A DNA stretch of 47,051 nucleotides, from positions 1 to 47,051 of the forward strand of contig CANRKT010000023.1 of assembly GCA_947631255.1 (NCBI GenBank), given 5' to 3'. The DNA comes from an uncultured Enterobacteriaceae bacterium. GTDB taxonomy: Bacteria; Pseudomonadota; Gammaproteobacteria; Enterobacterales; Enterobacteriaceae. Made by a program: the position numbers and the translations under genes. Shown piece by piece: positions 1-10,055 of this stretch. The notes under the pieces were generated by a model. That model did not search any database, was not told the DNA's origin, and saw only the letters and a list, made by a program, of their open reading frames with translations. Numbering within the stretch: position 1 is the first letter of the stretch; each line of letters starts with the position of its first letter.

Positions 1-37
1 GGTTTATGACCCGCTTTTTTTATGTCTGTAACTTGGT

Positions 38-373
38 TTAGTGCCATATTATTAGTGCCACCAGGCTTATTACCACCATTCCACACAGGGAGCTGGTCAG
101 AATAAACTGGCGCCTGAGGCGCTCGCAACGACGAATAAACTCTTCATCATGATGGTCAAAATAGCTTTGGGTATAGATGTAACGGACCAGACGTATTTGT
201 TTACTGGGCTGGCCATGGGAAGTGAAGAAACCCCCTCCGTCCACATATTGATACAGCAGTGGGTCACATCCGCGAAGTACGACTAAGAGTGCGCGTAATG
301 ATGAGTAATAACGCACTATATTCACTACACAAATCACACAAAGTGCCCAAAAAAGCGCGACGGTATCTATCAT
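38..373 (-). CDS. uspB: Universal stress protein B
   Basis: A 111-residue protein, the same length as E. coli UspB and nearly identical to it in the central stretch ([18 protein letters not shown]). It is a small inner-membrane protein with one hydrophobic segment at about residues 3-21 and another at about 91-110, separated by a basic, His/Asp-rich loop ([20 protein letters not shown]). In E. coli it is RpoS-dependent and needed for stationary-phase ethanol resistance; its biochemical role is unknown. It is divergent from uspA, the standard enterobacterial arrangement. The ATG at 373-371 gives the family length. Confidence 0.96.
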   Translation of the reverse strand: MIDTVALFWALCVICVVNIVRYYSSLRALLVVLRGCDPLLYQYVDGGGFFTSHGQPSKQIRLVRYIYTQSYFDHHDEEFIRRCERLRRQFILTSSLCGMVVISLVALIIWH

Positions 374-848
374 GTACGCCTCCCCAGTAATATTTCTGAT
401 TAAGAATTACCCTGCAGAACTCTGTTACTGACATCAGACTGTGATTGCTGAAGGTGATGGAAGTCGTCCTGGTTACACCTCAGCATTTTTACAGTGTAGA
501 AGATCTCTGATTGGTAGCAAAGGTGAAAAAATCATCAATATGTTTTATGGCAAGGTAAGAATCAAATATAATCAATTGATTATATTTGATATTTAAAGCT
601 ATTCTGAAATTAAATTAATCTCATCAATAACAACAGATCGTTATGTCTTATGGTCAGCGTTATAATGGCATCCAGAATCATTCTTTGGTTTAAATGGTAA
701 AAACAGGGCGCATAGACACTTTTAATAGGTCGCTTTGTGGTAGAAATACCATCTACAATTGAAGTTGTTACGTTTAAGACGTTGCTTGCTGCACGGACAT
801 TTTAAGATGACGTCCAGAGTCATCAAAATTTATGGAAGGGGTAACATT
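374..848. promoter_or_regulatory. uspB-uspA divergent intergenic region
   Basis: 475 bases without a credible gene. It must hold the outward promoters of uspB and uspA. It is AT-rich in the middle and contains a perfect 30-bp palindrome (561-590, listed separately). An in-frame ATG at 759 could extend uspA by 30 codons, but the extension has no family counterpart. I could not place -10/-35 elements with confidence. Confidence 0.6.
561..590. repeat. Perfect 30-bp AT-rich palindrome
   Basis: The left arm ATCAAATATAATCAA is followed directly by its exact reverse complement TTGATTATATTTGAT, with no spacer and no mismatch. It lies about 190 bases from the uspB start and 260 from the uspA start. 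A dimeric regulator site or a cruciform-forming element are both possible. It lacks the GC-rich stem and U-run of an intrinsic terminator. I do not recognise the matching regulator. Confidence 0.9.
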
Positions 849-1283
849 ATGGCTTATAAACACATTCTAATCGCAGTTGATCTTTCTCCGGAAAGCAAAA
901 TTCTGGTAGAAAAAGCAGTATCAATGGCGCGTCCTTATAACGCGAAGGTTTCTCTGATCCATGTTGATGTGAACTACTCTGATCTCTATACCGGTCTGAT
1001 TGACGTTAATCTGGGTGATATGCAAAAACGTATCTCTCAGGAAACACACCATGCGTTACATGAGCTGTCTACCGAAGCAGACTACCCTATCACTGAAACC
1101 CTGAGCGGCAGTGGTGATCTGGGTCAGGTACTGGTTGATGCTATCAAGAAATATGATATGGATTTAGTGGTTTGCGGACATCACCAGGATTTCTGGAGCA
1201 AACTGATGTCTTCAGCACGCCAGCTTATTAATACCGTTCATGTTGATATGCTGATTGTCCCTCTGAAGGACGAAGACGAGTAA
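849..1283 (+). CDS. uspA: Universal stress protein A
   Basis: 144 residues from the ATG at 849, equal to E. coli UspA. The sequence starts [16 protein letters not shown] and ends [13 protein letters not shown]. It is a cytoplasmic Usp-domain protein forming dimers, induced by growth arrest and many stresses. Like E. coli UspA it lacks the G-2x-G-9x-G-S/T ATP-binding signature near its C-terminus ([19 protein letters not shown]). The upstream GAAGGGG is well placed as ribosome binding site, which supports 849 rather than the ATG at 759. In E. coli dtpB follows; here uspA runs directly into the convergent rsmJ. Confidence 0.97.
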   Translation: MAYKHILIAVDLSPESKILVEKAVSMARPYNAKVSLIHVDVNYSDLYTGLIDVNLGDMQKRISQETHHALHELSTEADYPITETLSGSGDLGQVLVDAIKKYDMDLVVCGHHQDFWSKLMSSARQLINTVHVDMLIVPLKDEDE

Positions 1284-1296
1284 TCTGACAGGCTTA

Positions 1297-1327
1297 CCAG
1301 GGTTATCAATCACGATGATAACCCTGG
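1297..1327. terminator. uspA/rsmJ convergent hairpin
   Basis: Perfect 12-bp stem CCAGGGTTATCA / TGATAACCCTGG with a 7-base loop, between the converging uspA and rsmJ stop codons. There is no strong T-run on either side, so it may protect 3' ends rather than act alone as an intrinsic terminator. Confidence 0.6.
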
Positions 1328-1350
1328 TGATATTCTGAAGGGGGAATCTT

Positions 1351-2103
1351 TTAATCCGGCGTACCGGAATAAATATCAAAACGGTGACCTTTAGTAGCGA
1401 TGGCATTGGGTGTCGCGACATCTGCTAACGGGGGCGCATAGTCTGGCCGTTTTACCACGACACGCTTTCGCGCAAGTTTTCTGGCTGGCTCGAGCAATCC
1501 ATCCGCATCCTCATCCGGCCCTACTAGCGACTGAAATACCCGCATTTCCTTTTTCACCAACGCACTTTTTTGTTTGTGTGGGAACATTGGGTCCAGATAG
1601 ACCACATCGGGTCGCGGCGTGAGATTAGCCAGCTCTGCAAGGCTCGAGGCATGAATCAGCTGTAAGCGCTCTTGTAACCAGCTACCGATCTCCGGGTCTT
1701 GATAACCGCGCTGTAAACCATCATCGAGCAAAGCAGCCACTACGGGATGGCGTTCCAGCATTCTCACCCGGCAGCCGACTGAGGCGAGCACAAAGGCGTC
1801 CCGACCCAAACCGGCAGTGGCATCCACCACATCGGGTAAGTAACCGCTCTTGATCCCCACCGCTTTGGCAACGGCTTCACCACGGCCACCACCGAATTTA
1901 CGGCGATGAGCCATAGCGCCGCTGACAAAATCGACATAAATGCCGCCCAGTTTAGGCTCATCACGTTTTCGTAGCTCAAGATGGTCTGCTGTTAGCACCA
2001 GGGCCATCACAGCATTGTCATCGTGCTCAAGCTGCCAGCGATCAGCTAAAAGAGATAAGGCGCTGTTTCCAGCGCCCGACTCAGTAAGTAAACAAATTTT
2101 CAC
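1351..2103 (-). CDS. rsmJ: 16S rRNA (guanine1516-N2)-methyltransferase RsmJ
   Basis: 250 residues, the same as E. coli RsmJ (YhiQ). It methylates G1516 of 16S rRNA with S-adenosylmethionine. The Rossmann-type motif [17 protein letters not shown] and the catalytic-loop motif YLDPMFPHK are both present, as is the family block [15 protein letters not shown]. It starts 8 bases after the prlC stop, so the two are almost certainly co-transcribed from the sigma-32 promoter upstream of prlC, as reported for E. coli. Confidence 0.96.
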   Translation of the reverse strand: MKICLLTESGAGNSALSLLADRWQLEHDDNAVMALVLTADHLELRKRDEPKLGGIYVDFVSGAMAHRRKFGGGRGEAVAKAVGIKSGYLPDVVDATAGLGRDAFVLASVGCRVRMLERHPVVAALLDDGLQRGYQDPEIGSWLQERLQLIHASSLAELANLTPRPDVVYLDPMFPHKQKSALVKKEMRVFQSLVGPDEDADGLLEPARKLARKRVVVKRPDYAPPLADVATPNAIATKGHRFDIYSGTPD

Positions 2104-2111
2104 TGAGAGAA

Positions 2112-4154
2112 TTAACCTTTAATGCCATAGTGCTGCAACATTGCATCCAGCTCAGGCTCACGACCACGGAAGCGTTTAAACAGAGTCATTGGCTCTTCAG
2201 AACCGCCCTTGGTCAGAATGTTGTCGAGGAAGGACTGTCCGGTTTCACGGTTAAAAATTCCTTCTTCTTCAAAGCGGGAATAGGCATCTGCTGCCAGTAC
2301 GTCAGCCCACAGATAGCTGTAGTAACCTGCTGCATAGCCACCCGCGAAGATATGGCTGAAGGCATGTGGGAAACGTCCCCACGACGGTCCTGGTATCACC
2401 GCAACTTGTTGCTTAATTTCTGCCAGCGTTTGCAGGACGTTAGCACCTTGCTCTGGGCTAAACTCAGCATGTAAGCGGAAGTCGAACAGACCGAATTCCA
2501 GCTGGCGCAGGATAAACAGTGCCGCCTGGTAGTTTTTCGCTGCCAGCATTTTTTCCAGTAATTCAGTCGGTAATGGCTCACCGGTTTCATAGTGACCAGA
2601 GATAAATGCCAGAGCTTCAGGTTCCCAGCACCAGTTTTCCATAAACTGGCTTGGCAGTTCTACCGCATCCCATGGCACGCCATTGATACCGGATACTCCA
2701 GCAGTCTCAACCTTAGTCAGCATATGATGCAAACCGTGGCCAAACTCATGGAACAGGGTAACCACTTCATCGTGGGTAAATAATGCCGGTTTACCGCTGA
2801 CTGGACGGTTAAAGTTACAAGTCAGATAAGCGACGGGTTTTTGCAGAGAACCATCGGCACGACGCATCTGGCCGACACAGTCATCCATCCAGGCTCCACC
2901 GCGTTTATGTTCGCGGGCATAGAGGTCAAGATAGAAGCTACCGCGTGACTCGCCTTGTTCGTCATACAGCTCAAAGAAACGGACTTCCGGATTCCAGACA
3001 TCGACATCATGGCGTTCTTTGGCAGTGATACCATAAATACGTTTAACCACTTCAAACAGGCCGTTGACTGCGCGCTCTTCAGGGAAGTAAGGGCGCAGCT
3101 GCTCATCACTGATGCTGTACAGGTGCTGTTTTTGTTTTTCGCTATACCAGCTAATATCCCAGGGTTCGAGATTTTCTACACCATAGTGCTCTTTGGCGAA
3201 GGCACGTAGCTGAGCCAGTTCCGCCTCCCCTTGAGGGCGGGCACGTTTAGCGAGGTCGGTTAAAAATGCCAGAACTTGCTGGGTATTTTCTGCCATTTTG
3301 GTGGCGAGGGATTTTTCTGCATAGCTACCAAAACCAAGCAACTGAGCCAGCTCGTGACGCAGAGCGAGGATCTCTTCCATCACTGGGGTATTGTCCCACT
3401 TTCCAGCATTAGGGCCCTGGTCAGAAGCGCGAGTACCATAGGCGCGGTAGAGTTCTTCGCGCAGTGCACTATTGTCACAGTAAGTCAGGACAGGCAAATA
3501 ACTTGGGATATCTAAGGTTAATAGCCAGCCGTCTTGTTCTTTCGCTTCGGCTTGTGCGCGAGCTGCAGCCAGGGCACTTTCTGGCATCCCAATCAGTTCA
3601 GCTTCGTCGGTAACGAGTTTGCTCCAGCCCATCGTCGCATCCAGCACGTTATTGCTATAGGCTGATCCTAGTTCTGACAGGCGAGCAGAAATTTCACCGT
3701 AGCGCTGTTGCTTCTCTTTCGGTAAGCCAATACCGGACAGTTCAAAATCACGCAGGGCATTATCCACCGCTTTTTTCTCAGCAGTATTCAACGCAGCATA
3801 GCCTTCGCCATCACGCAGGGAACGATATGCGCTATAGAGTCCGTCATGCTGACCCACCCAGGTACTGTATTCTGATAACAGTGGCAGGGTCTGCTCGTAG
3901 GCCTCACGCAGTTCCGGGCTATTCTGAACGGAATTTAAATGGCTGACGGGAGAGAAAATACGACTCAGGCGGTCATCTACTTCGGCCAGTGGCTGGCAGA
4001 GATTTTGCCAGCTAAAAGGTGCGCCTTGTGCCACGACACTTTCCACCGTTTCACGACACTCGACAAGCGCTTGGGTCACAGCAGGAACAATGTGTTCTGG
4101 TTTAATAGCGGAAAACGGCGGCAGCTCGAAGGGCGTCAACAAAGGGTTAGTCAT
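2112..4154 (-). CDS. prlC: Oligopeptidase A (M3 metallopeptidase)
   Basis: 680 residues from the ATG at 4154, matching E. coli PrlC/OpdA in length and start ([14 protein letters not shown]). An upstream in-frame ATG at 4319 would add 55 residues with no family counterpart and lies inside the promoter. The zinc site HEFGH is at residues 469-473, followed by the conserved [20 protein letters not shown] block that supplies the third ligand region. It is a cytoplasmic thimet-type peptidase that degrades oligopeptides, including cleaved signal peptides and products of ATP-dependent proteases. A sigma-32 promoter and an ERIC-like repeat lie in its leader. Confidence 0.97.
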   Translation of the reverse strand: MTNPLLTPFELPPFSAIKPEHIVPAVTQALVECRETVESVVAQGAPFSWQNLCQPLAEVDDRLSRIFSPVSHLNSVQNSPELREAYEQTLPLLSEYSTWVGQHDGLYSAYRSLRDGEGYAALNTAEKKAVDNALRDFELSGIGLPKEKQQRYGEISARLSELGSAYSNNVLDATMGWSKLVTDEAELIGMPESALAAARAQAEAKEQDGWLLTLDIPSYLPVLTYCDNSALREELYRAYGTRASDQGPNAGKWDNTPVMEEILALRHELAQLLGFGSYAEKSLATKMAENTQQVLAFLTDLAKRARPQGEAELAQLRAFAKEHYGVENLEPWDISWYSEKQKQHLYSISDEQLRPYFPEERAVNGLFEVVKRIYGITAKERHDVDVWNPEVRFFELYDEQGESRGSFYLDLYAREHKRGGAWMDDCVGQMRRADGSLQKPVAYLTCNFNRPVSGKPALFTHDEVVTLFHEFGHGLHHMLTKVETAGVSGINGVPWDAVELPSQFMENWCWEPEALAFISGHYETGEPLPTELLEKMLAAKNYQAALFILRQLEFGLFDFRLHAEFSPEQGANVLQTLAEIKQQVAVIPGPSWGRFPHAFSHIFAGGYAAGYYSYLWADVLAADAYSRFEEEGIFNRETGQSFLDNILTKGGSEEPMTLFKRFRGREPELDAMLQHYGIKG

Positions 4155-4194
4155 ATGCACGTTCCTGATTAAAGAGGGGGGAGCAAACGCTAAA

Positions 4195-4270
4195 TATACC
4201 CAAAATAATTCGCGTTGCTTATAGGATTTATGAAAGTAACGCCCAAGCAACGTAAGGTATGACGGGTATA
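4195..4270. repeat. Short ERIC-like palindromic repeat (copy 1)
   Basis: A 76-bp element bounded by the inverted ends TATACCC and GGGTATA. Inside are AAATAATTCGCGTTGCTT at one end and CAAGCAACGTAAGGTATGAC at the other, so the ends pair over about 25 bases. It shares both ends with the longer element at 29175-29298. The family resembles ERIC-type intergenic repeats of enterobacteria; this copy seems to have lost the central part. It is transcribed as part of the prlC leader. Confidence 0.7.
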
Positions 4271-4293
4271 GACGTTTGTGCTTGGGATCTAGC

Positions 4294-4320
4294 ATGGGGT
4301 CAAGTAGGGATAATTTCAAT
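4294..4320 (-). promoter_or_regulatory. Sigma-32 heat-shock promoter of prlC-rsmJ
   Basis: Read on the minus strand: ATTGAAA, then 14 bases, then CCCCATGCTAGA. This fits the sigma-32 consensus CTTGAAA-N13/14-CCCCATNT at 6 of 7 and 6 of 6 positions in the two cores. Transcription would start near 4285, leaving a leader of about 130 bases. E. coli prlC-yhiQ is known as a heat-shock operon, and the sigma factor gene itself is at 26859. Confidence 0.85.
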
Positions 4321-4483
4321 CCCGGCAGCCCTGCTTTACCGGACTTTGCAGGTCACTTATTAGCATTACGTTTTGAGATTTTTTCTGGATAAGTGAAACA
4401 ACCCGGCACTACTGCGGCAATCTGACACAATCTGCGGTAAACTATAGGCAACTTGTTTTCTTATTTCTGGAAGTTCATTCCCA

Positions 4484-5326
4484 ATGCTGAGTTATCGTCA
4501 TAGCTTTCACGCTGGCAACCATGCCGACGTCCTGAAACATACCGTCCAGAGTTTGATTATTGAGGCGTTGAAAGAGAAAGAGAAACCTTTTCTGTATCTT
4601 GATACCCATGCTGGTGCAGGCCGCTATCAACTGAGCAGTGCCCATGCGGAGCGAACTGGCGAGTATATGGAAGGTATTGCCCGTATCTGGCAGCAGGACA
4701 GCTTGCCAGCGGAGCTGGAAGCCTATATTGGTGCGGTAAAGGCACTGAACCGTTCCGAACAGCTGCGTTACTATCCAGGCTCCCCCTTGATTGCACGTCA
4801 TTTGCTGCGTGAGCAGGACAGTCTGCAATTGACTGAATTACACCCTTCTGATTTTCCGTTACTGCGTTCTGAATTTCAGAAAGACTCGCGTGCCCGGGTT
4901 GAACGCGCCGATGGCTACATGCAGTTAAAATCAAAGTTACCGCCAATATCACGTCGTGGTCTGATTCTGATTGACCCGCCATATGAAATGAAAACCGATT
5001 ATCAGGCGGTCGTGAAGGGGATCAGTGAAGGGTATAAACGTTTCGCTACCGGAACTTATGCTCTGTGGTATCCGGTGGTATTACGCCAACAAATCAAGCG
5101 TATGTTGCGTGAACTCGAAGGGACCGGGATCCGTAATATCTTGCAGATTGAACTGGCGGTAAAACCTGACAGTGACCAGCGCGGTATGACAGCATCAGGC
5201 ATGATTGTGATTAATCCGCCGTGGAAACTGGAAAAGCAGATGGCTAACGTATTGCCATGGTTGCATAAAACGTTGGTTCCTAGCGGGAATGGTTCTACTA
5301 CCTTAAATCAGGTGGTACCGGAATAA
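4484..5326 (+). CDS. rlmJ: 23S rRNA (adenine2030-N6)-methyltransferase RlmJ
   Basis: 280 residues, equal to E. coli RlmJ (YhiR). It makes m6A2030 in 23S rRNA. The family N-terminus MLSYRHSFHAGNHADVLKH is present, with the SAM-binding segment YLDTHAGAGRYQL and the catalytic (N/D)PPY motif as DPPYEMK near residue 165. It is divergent from prlC, with its promoter in the gap at 4321-4483. Gor follows on the same strand after 89 bases, as in E. coli. Confidence 0.96.
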   Translation: MLSYRHSFHAGNHADVLKHTVQSLIIEALKEKEKPFLYLDTHAGAGRYQLSSAHAERTGEYMEGIARIWQQDSLPAELEAYIGAVKALNRSEQLRYYPGSPLIARHLLREQDSLQLTELHPSDFPLLRSEFQKDSRARVERADGYMQLKSKLPPISRRGLILIDPPYEMKTDYQAVVKGISEGYKRFATGTYALWYPVVLRQQIKRMLRELEGTGIRNILQIELAVKPDSDQRGMTASGMIVINPPWKLEKQMANVLPWLHKTLVPSGNGSTTLNQVVPE

Positions 5327-5415
5327 CGGTAATAACGATTGCAGCCATTGGTGGAACCTTTCGTTCTCCAGGCTACAATTAGTGCTAATTTTTTCGACTT
5401 AACCAGGGAAGCATC

Positions 5416-6768
5416 ATGACTAAACATTATGATTACCTCGCTATTGGCGGTGGTAGTGGTGGTATTGCCTCAATTAACCGTGCGGCGATGTATGGGAAGA
5501 AGTGCGCGCTAATTGAGGCGAAAGATCTCGGTGGTACTTGCGTTAACGTCGGCTGTGTTCCTAAAAAAGTGATGTGGCATGCGGCACAAATTGCCGAAGC
5601 AATTCACCAGTATGGCCCGGACTATGGTTTTGACACCACGCTGAATCACTTTGACTGGGATAAGCTGATTGCCAGTCGTACCGCCTATATTGACCGTATT
5701 CATACCTCTTATGACAATGTGTTAGGTAAGAATAAGGTTGATGTCATTCGTGGTTTCGCGACCTTTGTTGATGCGCATACGGTAGAAGTTAACGGTGAGA
5801 TTATTACCGCTGACCATATTCTGATTGCTACGGGTGGACGTCCATCCCATCCGTCGATCCCTGGTGCTGAATACGGTATCGATTCTGACGGTTTCTTTGC
5901 CTTACCTGCGCTGCCAAAACGTGTGGCGGTCGTGGGTGCGGGTTATATCGCCATTGAGATTGCCGGTGTGGTGAAAGCGCTGGGTGCAGAAACGCATCTG
6001 TTTGTGCGTAAGCATGCGCCACTGCGTAATTTTGACCCATTGATTGTTGATACCTTACTGGAAGTTATCAAAAATGAAGGGCCGACGTTGCATACCCAGG
6101 CAATCCCTCAGTCGGTAGTAAAAAATGCCGATAACAGCCTGACGATCACTCTGGAAGATGGCCGTTCAGAAACCGTTGATTGCCTGATCTGGGCGATTGG
6201 TCGTGAGCCAGCGAATGATAACATCAACCTGCAAGCCGCAGGCGTTGAGCTGAACGAAAAAGGTTATATCAAGGTTGATAAATTCCAGAATACGAACGTC
6301 CCTGGTGTCTATGCTGTCGGTGATAACACCGGTGCCGTAGAACTGACCCCGGTTGCGGTTGCAGCAGGTCGTCGTTTGTCAGAGCGCCTGTTTAACAACA
6401 AGCCAGACGAACATCTGGACTATAGCAACGTCCCGACTGTGGTGTTCTCCCATCCACCAATCGGTACTGTGGGCTTAACTGAACCTCAGGCGCGTGAGCA
6501 GTATGGTGATGACCAGGTGAAAGTCTACACTTCATCATTCACCGCGATGTATACCGCAGTCACCAGCCATCGTCAGCCATGCCGCATGAAGTTAGTCTGC
6601 GCTGGTGCGGATGAGAAGATTGTCGGTATTCATGGAATTGGTTTTGGTATGGACGAAATCCTGCAAGGCTTTGCAGTGGCTCTGAAAATGGGTGCCACCA
6701 AAAAAGACTTCGATAATACCGTGGCGATTCACCCGACGGCAGCGGAAGAGTTTGTCACCATGCGTTGA
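5416..6768 (+). CDS. gor: Glutathione-disulfide reductase
   Basis: 450 residues, equal to E. coli Gor. This FAD flavoprotein reduces GSSG with NADPH and keeps the cytoplasmic glutathione pool reduced. The FAD motif GGGSGG is at residues 11-16, the redox-active pair is C42/C47 in [13 protein letters not shown], the NADPH fold GAGYIAIE is at 174-181, and the acid-base pair H439/E444 is in the C-terminal [16 protein letters not shown] after the NADPH fold holds the arginines that select NADPH over NADH. All catalytic residues are intact. Confidence 0.98.
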   Translation: MTKHYDYLAIGGGSGGIASINRAAMYGKKCALIEAKDLGGTCVNVGCVPKKVMWHAAQIAEAIHQYGPDYGFDTTLNHFDWDKLIASRTAYIDRIHTSYDNVLGKNKVDVIRGFATFVDAHTVEVNGEIITADHILIATGGRPSHPSIPGAEYGIDSDGFFALPALPKRVAVVGAGYIAIEIAGVVKALGAETHLFVRKHAPLRNFDPLIVDTLLEVIKNEGPTLHTQAIPQSVVKNADNSLTITLEDGRSETVDCLIWAIGREPANDNINLQAAGVELNEKGYIKVDKFQNTNVPGVYAVGDNTGAVELTPVAVAAGRRLSERLFNNKPDEHLDYSNVPTVVFSHPPIGTVGLTEPQAREQYGDDQVKVYTSSFTAMYTAVTSHRQPCRMKLVCAGADEKIVGIHGIGFGMDEILQGFAVALKMGATKKDFDNTVAIHPTAAEEFVTMR

Positions 6769-6780
6769 TAGCATGACCTG

Positions 6781-6820
6781 TAAATAGCCAGGTCAGGATG
6801 TATTCTGGCCTGGTTATTTA
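6781..6820. terminator. Bidirectional terminator between gor and xylB
   Basis: A long inverted repeat with arms TAAATAGCCAGG and CCTGGTTATTTA (one unpaired base), sitting between two converging stop codons. The A/T-rich outer arms give U-tracts on both strands. Confidence 0.75.
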
Positions 6821-6846
6821 TAATGCACTCTGCAAGTCCTGTTCAG

Positions 6847-8301
6847 TTACGACATCAACGGCTTTAACTGCTGATAAATCTGTTTAAAGACTTTACGACG
6901 TTCGGCATAAAGCTGATGGCGTGCGCTATCAGGTTGGTGCTGCTGTTCCAGGGGTAATTGGGGGAGCAGTGAGGCCAGCGGTTTTCCTGGCGACAAGGCA
7001 ATCTGCGCCAGACGAGCGGCACCGAGTGCCGGTCCGACATCACCACCGGTGCGATAATCCAGCGTCTGGCCGCTAATATCTGCCAGCATTTGTCGCCAGT
7101 AGGGGCTGCGTGCGCCACCGCCAATCAAAGTGACACTTTGCGGCGATATACCACAGGAATGCACCACATCCATGCCTTCAGCCAACGCATAACCCACACC
7201 TTCCAGAACTGCGCGAGCGAGTTCTGCCGGACCATGCTGATGAGTCAGGCCAAAGAACACCCCTTTAGCCTGGGGATTATTATGCGGAGTACGTTCGCCG
7301 GATAAATAGGGTAGAAACCACACCACGTCCGCTTCTTCATTTGCTTGTTCAGCGGCAGCAATCAGCGCAGGGACATTATCCAAACCGGTCAGTCTTGCAG
7401 CCCAATCAAGACAGGAAGCGGCACTGAGCATCACCGACATCAGATGCCAGCGATTTGGCAGGGCATGGCAGAAGCTATGCACCGCGCTTTCTGGCTGACT
7501 GAGAAAACCCTCGCTGACGGCGAAGTAGACGCCAGAGGTGCCCAGTGAGAGCATGGCTTGGTTGGCCTCGACAATACCGACGCCAACAGCACCAGCGGCA
7601 TTATCGCCACCTCCTGCGACTACAGGAACGGCGGGCATATTCCAGGCTTCGGCCACTTCCGCTTTCAGATTACCGGTGATTTCACTCCCTTCAAACAAGG
7701 CGGGCATCTGCTGACGGCTTAAATGACAGGCGGCAAGCAGTACGTCGCTCCAGTCACGTTTCGCGACATCCAGCCACATCGTACCGGCGGCATCAGACAT
7801 ATCACTGACGAACTCACCGGTCATACGTAAGCGCAGGTAATCTTTCGGCAGTAAAACTTTATCAATTTTAGCGAATACTTCGGGTTCATGGCGCTCAACC
7901 CACAGCAGCTTTGGTGCAGTAAAGCCCGGCATCATCAGGTTGCCAGTAATCTGGCGTGAATCTTCAACGCTTGCTTCCAGTAAGGCACATTCCGCTCCGC
8001 AGCGGCCATCGTTCCATAAAATAGCCGGGCGTAGCACCTGTTGCTGACTATCCAGCAAGGTTGCCCCGTGCATCTGTCCTGCGATACCGAGTGCTTTAAC
8101 TTGGCTCAGAGAGTGATGATGACTGAGCGCTTTCATGGCTCGGTCGGTTGCCTGCCACCAGTGTTCAGGATCTTGCTCTGACCATAATGGATGCGGGCGA
8201 GACACAGTCAGTGGTTCTGTTTTTGAAGCCAGGACTTCACCCTGTTCCCCGAGTAAAATGACTTTGACTCCCGAAGTGCCAAGATCGATGCCAATATACA
8301 T
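6847..8301 (-). CDS. xylB: Xylulokinase
   Basis: 484 residues, equal to E. coli XylB. This FGGY-family kinase phosphorylates D-xylulose to D-xylulose 5-phosphate, the entry to the pentose phosphate pathway. The N-terminal phosphate-binding motif MYIGIDLGTSGVKV is present. The second domain carries GGGDNAAGAVG with the catalytic Asp, then the ATP-binding LIGGGARSPYWRQ. It is downstream of xylA on the same strand with a 63-base gap, so the two form an operon transcribed away from xylF. Its 3' end faces gor across a shared terminator. Confidence 0.97.
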   Translation of the reverse strand: MYIGIDLGTSGVKVILLGEQGEVLASKTEPLTVSRPHPLWSEQDPEHWWQATDRAMKALSHHHSLSQVKALGIAGQMHGATLLDSQQQVLRPAILWNDGRCGAECALLEASVEDSRQITGNLMMPGFTAPKLLWVERHEPEVFAKIDKVLLPKDYLRLRMTGEFVSDMSDAAGTMWLDVAKRDWSDVLLAACHLSRQQMPALFEGSEITGNLKAEVAEAWNMPAVPVVAGGGDNAAGAVGVGIVEANQAMLSLGTSGVYFAVSEGFLSQPESAVHSFCHALPNRWHLMSVMLSAASCLDWAARLTGLDNVPALIAAAEQANEEADVVWFLPYLSGERTPHNNPQAKGVFFGLTHQHGPAELARAVLEGVGYALAEGMDVVHSCGISPQSVTLIGGGARSPYWRQMLADISGQTLDYRTGGDVGPALGAARLAQIALSPGKPLASLLPQLPLEQQHQPDSARHQLYAERRKVFKQIYQQLKPLMS

Positions 8302-8364
8302 AGGACTTGTTCCTTATGACCGCACCACCAGAGGTGGTGCGGAAGAGAAAAGGGAGAGTGGAAT

Positions 8365-9687
8365 TTATCTGTCGAAGAGGTAGTGATTGACCAGGTTTTC
8401 CAGTAATTCCTGCTGACCGCTCTGATGGCGCGGGTCCAGATTATGCTGATCTGCATACTGAGCGACTTGCGCCAGGGATAGCTGTCCTTTCAGAATTTGC
8501 TGGCCAAACTCGCCATTCCAGCCAGCATAACGTTTGGCAACACGTTTATCTAACTCACCATCTTCAATCATACGTGCTGCGATTTTCAGTGACAGCGCCA
8601 TCACATCCATTGCGCCAATATGGCCATAGAAGAGGTCATATTTATCCGTGCTTTGACGGCGGACTTTAGCATCGAAGTTCATTCCGCCGGTGGTAAATCC
8701 ACCCGCTTTAAGAATTTCGTACATCACCAGAGAGTTCTCTTCAACGCTGTTAGGGAACTGATCGGTATCCCAGCCTAACTGCAAATCACCGCGGTTGGCA
8801 TCAACCGAGCCAAAGATCCCCATGGCGATGGCGCTGGCAATTTCATGATGGAAAGAGTGACCTGCCAGAGTGGCGTGGTTAGCTTCAATATTCACTTTGA
8901 TCTCTTTTTCCAGACCAAATTGCTTCAGGAAACCGTAGACGGTTGCGACATCGTAGTCATACTGGTGCTTAGTCGGCTCCTGGGGTTTTGGCTCAATCAA
9001 TAGCGTGCCACGGAAGCCAGTTTTATGTTTATGCTCAACCACCATATGCATAAAGCGGCCGATTTGTTCACGTTCCTGACGTAAGTCGGTATTGAGTAAG
9101 GTTTCATAACCTTCACGCCCCCCCCAAAGAACATAGTTTTCGCCACCCAGTTTATGGGTTGCATCCATCGCAGCAACGACCTGAGAGGCTGCCCAGGAGA
9201 ACACTTCTGGGTCTGGGTTGGTGGCAGCACCTGCGCCATAGCGCGGATTGGTAAAGCAGTTTGCTGTTCCCCACAACAGTTTCACGCCGGTTTCTTGCTG
9301 CTTTTGCGCCAGTAAGTCAGTGATTTCCGCGAAGTTATTTTTATACTCTTTCAGCGAGCTGCCTTCGGGGGAAACATCGATATCATGGAAGCAGTAATAC
9401 GGGACATTTAATTTGTAGAAAAACTCAAAAGCGACATCGGCTTTGAGTTTCGCAAGGGTCATGGCATCCCCTGGTTGCTGCCATGGTCTGTCAAAGGCAC
9501 CGACACCAAACATATCGGTACCTGCCCAGCAGAAGGTATGCCAGTAGCAGGCTGCAAAGCGCAGATGATCTTCCATACGTTTGCCCAGAACTAATTCATC
9601 TGGATTGTAGTGACGAAATGCCAGAGGATTAGTACTTTTGGGGCCTTCAAAACGTACGCGATCAAGTTTATCGAAATAGGCTTGCAT
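8365..9687 (-). CDS. xylA: Xylose isomerase
   Basis: 440 residues from the ATG at 9687, equal to E. coli XylA and starting [18 protein letters not shown]. An upstream ATG at 9732 would add 15 non-conserved residues. The enzyme converts D-xylose to D-xylulose with two divalent metals. The catalytic group H101 and D104 is in [11 protein letters not shown], and the metal-binding Glu/Asp residues lie in [38 protein letters not shown] and GSVDANRGD. It is a class II isomerase (long N-terminus). The first gene of xylAB. Confidence 0.97.
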   Translation of the reverse strand: MQAYFDKLDRVRFEGPKSTNPLAFRHYNPDELVLGKRMEDHLRFAACYWHTFCWAGTDMFGVGAFDRPWQQPGDAMTLAKLKADVAFEFFYKLNVPYYCFHDIDVSPEGSSLKEYKNNFAEITDLLAQKQQETGVKLLWGTANCFTNPRYGAGAATNPDPEVFSWAASQVVAAMDATHKLGGENYVLWGGREGYETLLNTDLRQEREQIGRFMHMVVEHKHKTGFRGTLLIEPKPQEPTKHQYDYDVATVYGFLKQFGLEKEIKVNIEANHATLAGHSFHHEIASAIAMGIFGSVDANRGDLQLGWDTDQFPNSVEENSLVMYEILKAGGFTTGGMNFDAKVRRQSTDKYDLFYGHIGAMDVMALSLKIAARMIEDGELDKRVAKRYAGWNGEFGQQILKGQLSLAQVAQYADQHNLDPRHQSGQQELLENLVNHYLFDR

Positions 9688-10055
9688 AATTGACTCCGTA
9701 TTCAGAAAAAGGTCTGCCAGGGAAATAGACATTAATCCTGGAATTTACTGCGCAGATGTACAATTACGTTATTTCACATTCAGCTTCAGAGAATACTCAA
9801 ACGTGCGCCAGTTCTCAAAATACAGTAAAAAATAAGCCCCTGCGTGTTGAAAACTAAATAAAAAATACGACCAGCTGTGTAGGGGGGAATTTAAAATCAG
9901 ATCGCCATCATAATTTCGATATTAAACCAAATATCGTAATGGGAAGATAAAAATCAGTAATTGCTTCTTTAATCATCAGGGACAACAATCCATTGTGTCT
10001 GAAGACGTATACACCTTTTTATTCCGATAAGCCGAATCCCTACAGGTAAAATAAA
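9688..10055. promoter_or_regulatory. Divergent xylA / xylF control region
   Basis: 368 bases between the divergent xylAB and xylFGHR operons. On the minus strand TGTGAAATAACGTAAT (9763-9778) closely matches the segment of the E. coli xylA promoter with the CRP half-site and -10. A perfect inverted repeat CGATATT-N6-AATATCG lies at 9917-9936, nearer xylF. By homology XylR and CRP should act here; I could not place the XylR sites with certainty. Confidence 0.65.

Noticed and set aside
759-848. Longer uspA beginning at the ATG at 759
   Set aside because: The extra 30 residues are absent from UspA proteins and the internal ATG at 849 has a good ribosome binding site.
4155-4319. Longer prlC beginning at the ATG at 4319
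   Set aside because: The extension runs through the sigma-32 promoter and the palindromic repeat and is not conserved.
9763-9778. Full CRP site upstream of xylA
   Set aside because: Only one half-site (TGTGA on the minus strand) is good; the other half does not fit, so I list it only as similarity to the E. coli promoter.
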